From contig CAILWV010000077.1 of assembly GCA_903838055.1 (NCBI GenBank), positions 18,675 to 82,674 of the forward strand: a DNA stretch of 64,000 nucleotides, read 5' to 3'. The translations under genes and the position numbers were made by a program. The stretch comes from an uncultured Bacteroidota bacterium. GTDB taxonomy: Bacteria > Bacteroidota > Bacteroidia > Flavobacteriales > Flavobacteriaceae. The notes beneath the pieces were generated by a model. That model saw only the letters and a program-made list of their open reading frames with translations. It searched no databases and was not told the DNA's origin. Below are positions 63,173-64,000 of the stretch, piece by piece. The first letter of the stretch is position 1. Every line of letters starts with the position of its first letter.

Positions 63173-63428
63173 AACCTAACCTTTTTAATTGATTATAAAG
63201 CTTGCGCAAAGTATGTGCATGTAAATTGCAAACCTTGACCTAGTTAATAATAAATATTGTTCAATGAACTTGAACCAAATATATTACTTTTTCCAAAACA
63301 AAAAAAGAAAAAAAAGAAAGTGCTACAAATTGAGAAAACATCAAACGAGAATGGAAGGAAGTATGACTGACTGAAGTAAGGATTAAACTCTAAATTTGGC
63401 GTTTTTTCTTCTGTTATTAGATAAGATT
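63173..63428. other. 256-bp intergenic region right of the tRNA fragment
   Basis: AT-rich; no gene, hairpin or repeat stands out. It would be the first sequence inside an integrated element if the tRNA fragment is an att site. Confidence 0.4.
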
Positions 63429-63920
63429 CTAAAACTGATAACCAAATTTAAGTTGACAATCTATTGGAAATCCTGTAGTCAAAAACCATCCAATTGCGTC
63501 ATTCCATTCAGGATTTGAATATACCCTAACTCCTATTATTGGCTCGATTGTAAATCCACTTTTTTTAAGGCATTTGTAACCCCAAGCTACTCCTCCGCCA
63601 AAAATTGATAATCTCTTAGATGTAGAATTCAAAGATGATAAATTTCCATAGCCTGCTTTAAGCTGAAAAAAACCACCTGATTTATTTCCTTCACTTACAT
63701 AGTATCTTGAGAAAGGCTCAATAAGTGGCCCTGTCCAATTAACGAAATAATAATTTATATTTGCACCTGTTGAAAATTTATCTCCAATTGGGATTTCATA
63801 TTGCAATCTTATTTTCGCGTTTAAAATACCTATAGTTCCTGAAGTGTGGCCTTTAAAACTTTGCGCGTTAGCAAATGATATTACAAAAAAAGTCAATATT
63901 GTCAAGAGTAGATTTTTCAT
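63429..63920 (-). CDS. Small exported beta-barrel-like protein
   Basis: This 163-residue protein has a signal peptide (LLTILTFFVISFANAQ). The mature part alternates polar and hydrophobic strands (IRLQYEIPIGDKFSTGANINY, GGFFQLKAGYGNL, LSIFGGGVAWGYK) and ends with FGYQF, a terminal aromatic typical of outer-membrane barrels. It is probably a small outer-membrane protein. No family name is recognised. A possible upstream gene ends 17 bp before its ATG. Confidence 0.75.
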   Translation of the reverse strand: MKNLLLTILTFFVISFANAQSFKGHTSGTIGILNAKIRLQYEIPIGDKFSTGANINYYFVNWTGPLIEPFSRYYVSEGNKSGGFFQLKAGYGNLSSLNSTSKRLSIFGGGVAWGYKCLKKSGFTIEPIIGVRVYSNPEWNDAIGWFLTTGFPIDCQLKFGYQF

Positions 63921-63937
63921 GTTATTTTTTTAATTAA

Positions 63938-64000
63938 TTATTTAATAATACCTGCTAATTTTTTGAATCTGTCAGAAAAGTTTGCAGATTCTGCAATTAC
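63938..64000 (-). CDS. Possible C-terminal end of a gene running off the right edge
   Basis: An open frame entering from the window edge reads VIAESANFSDRFKKLAGIIK and stops at TAA 63940-63938. The amino acid choice looks coding and the 17-bp gap to the next ATG suits an operon, but 20 codons are too few for certainty. Confidence 0.35.
   Translation of the reverse strand, partial: VIAESANFSDRFKKLAGIIK

Overview
The window is AT-rich chromosomal DNA from a member of the Bacteroidota, almost certainly a Flavobacteriaceae (Flavobacterium-like). The evidence is: type IX secretion C-terminal sorting domains on two secreted proteins; Bacteroidota-type promoters (TTTG, about 19 bp, TAnnTTTG) and few Shine-Dalgarno sequences; a bacillithiol gene (bshB1); a mevalonate-pathway HMG-CoA synthase; a Bacteroidota-type long SecA; and flavobacterial neighbourhoods such as holA next to an HsdR_N-domain gene and a glycosyltransferase, mutL with two rhomboids, and DUF2795 before secA. 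It is mostly housekeeping sequence with a few accessory spots. I see no insertion sequence, prophage or CRISPR array.

Layout. 1-2.1 kb: the start of a kup K+ transporter gene and a KdpE/KdpD-like two-component pair, all leftward. 2.2-5.3 kb: panB, a decayed DUF2007-like remnant, an RluA-type pseudouridine synthase and an aldehyde dehydrogenase. 5.6-10.9 kb: mvaS rightward, then a leftward block (esterase, ettA, small membrane protein, holA). 10.9-20.2 kb: HsdR_N orphan, glycosyltransferase, OmpA lipoprotein, Ycf48/BNR-like lipoprotein, an exported Tyr-rich/SPRN-repeat protein, a second kup, an RsmB-type methyltransferase and a T9SS-secreted endonuclease I; then tRNA-His. 20.4-24.4 kb: bshB1, isochorismate synthase plus thioesterase (menaquinone), and a beta-helix lipoprotein. 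24.5-34.5 kb: purL, then leftward EEP hydrolase, two rhomboids, mutL, ribH and a TPR membrane protein. 34.6-40.7 kb: recF, DUF2461, a methyltransferase, an RCC1-repeat T9SS protein, an ABC ATPase, a cobalamin adenosyltransferase and DUF2795. 40.8-44.1 kb: secA. 44.2-47.9 kb: an intergenic repeat cluster, a 990-residue Mrr-like nuclease/SF2 helicase with five C-terminal 66-residue repeats, and a small membrane protein. 48-57.8 kb: alpha-amylase, class-III aminotransferase, a TPR/TonB-domain/aroE run, a DUF349 protein and hemN. 57.8-64 kb: leftward acidic protein, prohibitin, MATE pump, PPK2, dienelactone hydrolase, a lysine-rich protein, a defective tRNA-Arg, and a small exported protein.

Most striking points. 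(1) The nuclease-helicase-repeat protein at 44.6-47.5 kb is the best candidate for an undescribed, probably defence-related system; its repeat half differs in base composition from its helicase half and it is preceded by three copies of a 43-bp repeat. (2) The RCC1/T9SS gene is bracketed by a 69-bp direct duplication of the 3' end of the upstream methyltransferase gene, a footprint of gene insertion. (3) A tRNA-Arg(TCT) near the right edge has lost its 5' acceptor strand, as expected of an attachment-site remnant at the edge of an integrated element lying to the right. (4) MutL has lost the recognisable endonuclease motif. (5) A histone-H1-like lysine-rich tail protein and an SPRN-repeat exported protein are unusual low-complexity genes.
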